This document shows positions 60,259 to 64,000 of a stretch of 64,000 nt of DNA, piece by piece. The notes under the pieces are model-generated. The model did not search any database. It saw only the letters and a list, made by a program, of their open reading frames with translations, and was not told where the DNA came from. Position 1 is the stretch's first letter; every line of letters starts with the position of its first letter. The stretch is from an uncultured Lachnospiraceae bacterium (GTDB taxonomy: Bacteria > Bacillota > Clostridia > Lachnospirales > Lachnospiraceae): contig CAJURT010000003.1 of assembly GCA_910588875.1 (NCBI GenBank), positions 28,219-92,218 of the forward strand, given 5' to 3'. A program made the translations under genes and the position numbers.

Positions 60259-61323
60259 ATGAATCACGATATCGACGTTAAGAAAGTCCGTATAAATTGT
60301 TACAGACAGTCCAAGGTTGCGGGAGAATTCATGCTTCAGCTGCGCGTTCCCGGCGGTCTGATCAATGCCAAGCATCTGTCCCTGGTTCAGGAACTGTGTG
60401 AGACCTATGGAAACGGAACATTCCATATGGGTACCCGCCAGACCTTGAATGTGCCTGGTATCAAATATGAGAACATCGAAGCCTGCAATAAGAAGATCCA
60501 GGAGTACATCAAGGATGTGGATGTGGAGATGTGCGGTGTGGACATGGAGACGATTGCCCATCAGCCGGCAGAGTATGATCCTCAGAGCGGTTATCCCACC
60601 ATCGGCGCCCGTAATATCATGTCCTGTATCGGTAATGCCCATTGTATTAAGGGCAATGCCAACACCTATGAACTGGCAAGAAAGATTGAGAAGCTGATCT
60701 TCCCCTCCCATTATCATATCAAGGTGGCAGTAGCCGGCTGTCCTAACGACTGTGTGAAAGCTAACTTCAATGATTTTGGTGTGATGGGTATCAATAAGAT
60801 GGTCTATGATTATGACCGCTGTATCGGCTGCGGCGCCTGTGCAAGGGCTTGTGAGCATCATGCAACCGGTGTGCTGACCCTGAACAAGGACGGCAAGATT
60901 GACAAGGATACCTGCTGCTGCGTTGGCTGCGGTGAGTGCGTCATTGCCTGCCCCACAAGTGCATGGACCAGGAACCCGAAGAAGCTGTACCGGGTGACCT
61001 TGGGCGGACGTACCGGCAAGCAGAATCCCCGTTCCGGTAAGCTTTTCCTGAACTGGGTGACCGAGGATGTGGTATTGGGAATGTTTGCCAATTGGCAGAA
61101 GTTCTCTGCATGGGCTCTGGACTACAAGCCGGAGTATCTCCATGGCGGACATCTGATTGACCGTGTGGGCTACAAGGCATTTGTGAAGCACATCTTTGAG
61201 GGTGTGGAGTTCAATCCGGAAGCCAAGATGGCAGATGACATCTACTGGGCTGAGAATGAGCAGAGAGGTAATATGCATGTAATGCCTCTGTCTCAGCATA
61301 AGCATGCGGGCCCACAGGAGTAA
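60259..61323 (+). CDS. asrC: anaerobic sulfite reductase subunit C
   Basis: A 354-residue catalytic subunit with coupled siroheme and 4Fe-4S. The siroheme-binding cysteines are in SCIGNAHCIKGNANTYELA and AGCPNDCVKANFNDFG. A ferredoxin domain with CIGCGACARACEHH and CCVGCGECVIACPTSAW follows. FHMGTRQTLNVPGI in the N-terminal half is the substrate-side Arg segment common to sulfite and nitrite reductases. The operon ends at the terminator 61361. Confidence 0.96.
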   Translation: MNHDIDVKKVRINCYRQSKVAGEFMLQLRVPGGLINAKHLSLVQELCETYGNGTFHMGTRQTLNVPGIKYENIEACNKKIQEYIKDVDVEMCGVDMETIAHQPAEYDPQSGYPTIGARNIMSCIGNAHCIKGNANTYELARKIEKLIFPSHYHIKVAVAGCPNDCVKANFNDFGVMGINKMVYDYDRCIGCGACARACEHHATGVLTLNKDGKIDKDTCCCVGCGECVIACPTSAWTRNPKKLYRVTLGGRTGKQNPRSGKLFLNWVTEDVVLGMFANWQKFSAWALDYKPEYLHGGHLIDRVGYKAFVKHIFEGVEFNPEAKMADDIYWAENEQRGNMHVMPLSQHKHAGPQE

Positions 61324-61360
61324 CGTATAAGAGGCGGTTGCTTTTTGGTATGAAAATGAG

Positions 61361-61395
61361 AAGGAACAGACAGGTGGCTGGCTGTTCCTTCTTTT
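61361..61395 (+). terminator. terminator of asrABC
   Basis: AAGGAACAG and CTGTTCCTT form a 9-bp stem with further pairing inside, followed by CTTTT. Confidence 0.85.
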
Positions 61396-61678
61396 CTTTT
61401 CAATGGCATTTCCAGGATACATTTTTTATCCTAAAGCTATTGACAATTGGGGGGATATGATTTTTTTGTGAAAATGTAGAAACTATTTTATGGAGATGAT
61501 AATGTGTGGAAAATGAGAGGAAATAAAAAACCATATGGATTTTTGGCTGTGGCTTTCATGGCAGCAGAGGGAGCGGCAAAAGGGTATCTGCCGTCTTTTG
61601 GTTCGCAACTTTATCTAAATAATAGTACGGCAGATTGGAAAAGTTTTATTGAAATAAGGTGTGGTTTCCATACGGATA

Positions 61679-61687
61679 TGCTATACT
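61679..61687 (+). promoter_or_regulatory. extended -10 element of the AAA/nuclease gene
   Basis: TGCTATACT fits an extended -10, 39 bases before the start codon. The AT-rich gap 61396-61678 otherwise shows a TTGACA at 61440 without a matching -10 and no supported gene. Confidence 0.5.
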
Positions 61688-61726
61688 GTACAAAAGATTA
61701 TTATATTTTCGGGAAAGAGGTATGGC

Positions 61727-63418
61727 ATGTCAGGAAAAGCAATGCTTCCCATGGGGATTGAAAATTTTAAGGAAATACGCACAGGAAGGTATTATTATGT
61801 TGATAAAACCAGGCTGATTAAGACGCTGCTGGAGAATTTCGGAAAGGTAAATTTGTTCACACGTCCAAGGCGGTTTGGAAAGACGCTGAATATGAGCATG
61901 CTGAAGCATTTTTTTGGGATAGGAAACGACTGTGCGCTTTTTGACGGGCTGGAGATTGCAAAGGAAAAGGGACTCTGTGACGAATATATGGGGAAATTTC
62001 CTGTGATTTCAATTACCTTAAAAGGGGCAACAGGGCTTGATTTTGAAGAGGCAAAGGGAATGCTCCGCCATATTATCGGCAATGAGGCAATGAGGTTCCA
62101 ATTCCTGATGCAGAGCGGACAGCTGACGGAGTGGGAACAAGAGCGTTACAAGGCGCTTATTAATATAGATAAAACAGGTGCGTTTACTATGTCGGATGGA
62201 CTTTTGAAGGACAGCCTCCATATGTTGTCACAGCTTCTTCAGAAGCATTATGGACAAAATGTGGTCATGCTGATTGACGAATATGACGTGCCCCTTGATA
62301 AGGCATACCGGTCAGGGTATTATGATTCCATGGTGGAATTGATCCGGATTTTGTTTGGGAACGCTTTTAAAACAAATGAAAGCCTGAAATTTGCGGTTTT
62401 GACCGGGTGCCTGAGGATTTTAAAGGAAAGTATTTTTACCGGATTGAATAATTTTAAGGTATATACGGTAAAAGATGTGCGTTATAAGGAATATTTTGGC
62501 TTTACCGACGCAGAAGTCAGACAGATGCTGGAATATTATGGATTGGCAGGACAGTATGATGCCGTAAAGGAATGGTATGATGGATATCGGTTTGGTGATG
62601 TAGGTATCTATTGTCCGTGGGATGTCATTAATTATTGTGGCGACCTGCGCGATGAAAGTGTGGCAGAACCACAAAATTACTGGGTAAACACGAGCAGCAA
62701 TGATATTGTCAGGAGATTTATAAATAAAGCGGATGCTTCTACAAAGAATGAAATAGAGCAGCTGGTCAACGGCGGCATTATAAGAAAGAAAATCAGGCAG
62801 GAATTAACCTACAGGGATTTAGATTCCAAAATTGATAACTTATGGAGCATTCTTTTTACAACAGGATATCTGACACAGTGTGGACAAGATGATGGAGGCA
62901 TGACAGGGCTTGTCATTCCAAACAAGGAAATACAATGGATATATAAGGAACAGATACAGGACTGGTTTGAGGAGGAAACACGGAGGGATGTCCAAAAACT
63001 AGAAAAATTAGGCAGGGCATTTGAGGAAAACGATACTGTGGTGATAGAACAGGAATTTACATCGTATCTGAGAAAGACCATCAGCATCCGTGATACGGAT
63101 ACCAAAATGAAAGAGAACTTTTATCACGGAATCCTGCTGGGGCTATTTGCAGGAATGGACGGCTGGAAGGTCAAGTCCAATGCTGAGTCCGGCGATGGTT
63201 ATAGCGACATCAGCGTGGAAGTCGAGGAAAAGGAAATCGGCATTATCATAGAATTAAAATATGCCGAAAAGGCCGCATTTGATGTGAGGTGCAGGGAAGC
63301 GTTGCAGCAAATCCATGACAGGAATTATGAGGACGCATTGGTGGACGACGGCATGAAAACTATTTACAGATACGGTATTGCATGTTACAAAAAACGATGT
63401 AAGGTGATTTCAGGATAG
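61727..63418 (+). CDS. AAA-ATPase-like protein with PD-(D/E)XK nuclease-like C-terminus
   Basis: A 563-residue protein. ATG 61727 follows AAAGAGG by six bases; the longer frame upstream lacks a ribosome site. The N-terminal PF09820-type ATPase domain begins PMGIENFKEIRTGRYYYVDKT, with the P-loop RPRRFGKTLNMS (residues 46-57) and Walker B VVMLIDEYDVPL (Asp184, Glu185). The C-terminal region has a PD-(D/E)XK layout: GDGYSDISVEV (Asp494) and IIIELKYAEKA (Glu509, Lys511), as in PF08011. The family is abundant in gut anaerobes, often in many copies, without a firm role. It is a single-gene unit. Confidence 0.9.
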   Translation: MSGKAMLPMGIENFKEIRTGRYYYVDKTRLIKTLLENFGKVNLFTRPRRFGKTLNMSMLKHFFGIGNDCALFDGLEIAKEKGLCDEYMGKFPVISITLKGATGLDFEEAKGMLRHIIGNEAMRFQFLMQSGQLTEWEQERYKALINIDKTGAFTMSDGLLKDSLHMLSQLLQKHYGQNVVMLIDEYDVPLDKAYRSGYYDSMVELIRILFGNAFKTNESLKFAVLTGCLRILKESIFTGLNNFKVYTVKDVRYKEYFGFTDAEVRQMLEYYGLAGQYDAVKEWYDGYRFGDVGIYCPWDVINYCGDLRDESVAEPQNYWVNTSSNDIVRRFINKADASTKNEIEQLVNGGIIRKKIRQELTYRDLDSKIDNLWSILFTTGYLTQCGQDDGGMTGLVIPNKEIQWIYKEQIQDWFEEETRRDVQKLEKLGRAFEENDTVVIEQEFTSYLRKTISIRDTDTKMKENFYHGILLGLFAGMDGWKVKSNAESGDGYSDISVEVEEKEIGIIIELKYAEKAAFDVRCREALQQIHDRNYEDALVDDGMKTIYRYGIACYKKRCKVISG

Positions 63419-63455
63419 TTTCCCATGAAAATGGCCGAGGGCAATAATGCCCGGT

Positions 63456-63494
63456 TGTACTCACGGCGATATATTTGGCTTTGCCGTGAGTACA
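63456..63494. terminator. hairpin between convergent genes
   Basis: GTACTCACGGC and GCCGTGAGTAC form a perfect 11-bp stem with a 15-base loop; a T-run comes only 12 bases later on the plus strand. It lies between the AAA/nuclease gene and the convergent enoyl-CoA hydratase gene. Confidence 0.55.
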
Positions 63495-63572
63495 GGGGAT
63501 ATCTGTTTTTCAGTAGCCTTCCATCTGCAAATTCAACGCCAGGAGCAGGCTATTTACCCGGATTCTAGCAGG

Positions 63573-64000
63573 TCATCTTCCCTTCCAGACAGGCTTCCGT
63601 TTTTCCACAAAGGCAGCATTGCCCTCAATCTTGTCTTCGGTAGCCAGATCGAGGGAGGTATAATATTCGATGACATCCCAGGCAGCAGAGGGATACATAA
63701 TATTCATATCCAGTGTTTTATAGATAGCGGCTTTGGTGTAGCGGACGGAAAGCGGGGCATTCCGGCAGATGCGTTCGGCCAGGCGGATGGCGGAGGGAAG
63801 AAGTTCTTCTTCCTTGACAACATGGTTGACCAGTCCCCATTCATGGGCCTGTGCGGCAGAGATCGGCTCTCCGGTCAGGGCCATCTCCATGGCAAATTTC
63901 AGCGGAACCTGACGGGAGATGCGCAGCAGGCCGCCGTTGGCGATCATACCGATGCCGGTCTCCGGCAGGCCAAAGGCGGAGTGTTCAGATGCGACCACCA
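63573..64000 (-). CDS. enoyl-CoA hydratase/isomerase (crotonase) family, 3' part
   Basis: The C-terminal about 142 residues of a crotonase; the gene enters from the right edge, and the frame is open to the end, so the first Met is internal. Typical segments are SAFGLPETGIGMIANGGLLRISR, with the catalytic-loop Glu in LPETGIG, GEPISAAQAHEWGLVNHVV and FVEKRKPVWKGR at the end. Members hydrate or isomerise enoyl-CoA thioesters, for example in butyrate metabolism. The specific substrate cannot be told from this part. Confidence 0.92.
   Translation of the reverse strand, partial: VVASEHSAFGLPETGIGMIANGGLLRISRQVPLKFAMEMALTGEPISAAQAHEWGLVNHVVKEEELLPSAIRLAERICRNAPLSVRYTKAAIYKTLDMNIMYPSAAWDVIEYYTSLDLATEDKIEGNAAFVEKRKPVWKGR

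Noticed and set aside
59563..61422. 619-codon minus-strand frame across asrB and asrC
   Set aside because: Antisense shadow of the conserved asr genes; composition (His/Leu/Ile-rich) is not protein-like.
61440..61463. TTGACA at 61440 as promoter of the downstream gene
   Set aside because: No acceptable -10 at 16-18 bases; the extended -10 at 61679 is better placed.
61504..61761. GTG-started 85-codon frame upstream of the AAA/nuclease gene
   Set aside because: Poor ribosome site, composition unlike a protein, and it overlaps the promoter and start of the real gene in another frame.

Overview
The window is a chromosomal stretch of an anaerobic Gram-positive Firmicute, most likely a Lachnospiraceae member (Enterocloster/Lachnoclostridium-like). 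This is inferred from the gene families (AsrABC, reverse rubrerythrin, BMP-type ABC importer, YitT, Spx-like protein, many lipobox proteins), strong AGGAGG ribosome sites, TTG/GTG starts and roughly half G+C. No rRNA, tRNA, CRISPR array, insertion sequence or prophage was recognised. Nothing was searched or computed; all family calls come from reading the sequence.

Layout. 1-6851: 3' part of rpoB, complete rpoC, an HD-domain protein. 6960-12644: an unknown membrane protein, an Spx/ArsC-like protein, a small DUF3006-like protein, then leftward genes for a P-type cation ATPase and trpS. 12658-17303: a two-component system (PhoB-type regulator, divergent histidine kinase with a degenerate receiver) beside a CitMHS transporter. 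17377-25702: a DUF5722-like secreted protein, aldo-keto reductase, AraC regulator with a duplicated helix-turn-helix, an orphan sugar-binding lipoprotein, YitT, a membrane-anchored amidase and a DUF3592 protein.

25740-36484 looks like one catabolic unit. A LacI regulator and a hydantoinase/allantoinase-like enzyme are read leftward. A BMP-type importer, a Zn-dependent N-carbamoyl hydrolase and a RidA protein are read rightward. Both sides start at one control region with two LacI-type operators. A fumarylacetoacetate-hydrolase-family gene follows a giant inverted repeat that abuts the remnant of an HD-domain gene. The proposed role is uptake and hydrolysis of a cyclic ureide such as allantoin or a hydantoin.

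38501-47437 is a second, less familiar catabolic region: carboxymuconolactone-decarboxylase-like protein, lactonase-like metallo-beta-lactamase, Tm-1-like/UPF0261 protein, class II aldolase, a membrane XRE regulator, a GntR/FCD regulator, a complete TRAP transporter and an isochorismatase-family hydrolase. Related GTATCC-type repeats occur at the lactonase, gntR and TRAP promoters, which suggests one regulon. This is the best candidate for an undescribed system.

47455-51322: a YgiT-type antitoxin whose toxin gene seems reduced to 11 codons, a PerR-like/reverse-rubrerythrin pair with palindromic boxes, a small frameshifted gene, a LysR regulator and a PHP hydrolase. 51536-58006: an S1-domain protein overlapping a small alarmone synthetase, a membrane glycerophosphodiesterase, dtd, M18 aminopeptidase and a lipoprotein prolyl isomerase. 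58187-61395: asrABC behind a structured leader that resembles a cis-regulatory RNA. 61679-64000: an AAA-ATPase/PD-(D/E)XK protein and the 3' part of an enoyl-CoA hydratase gene.
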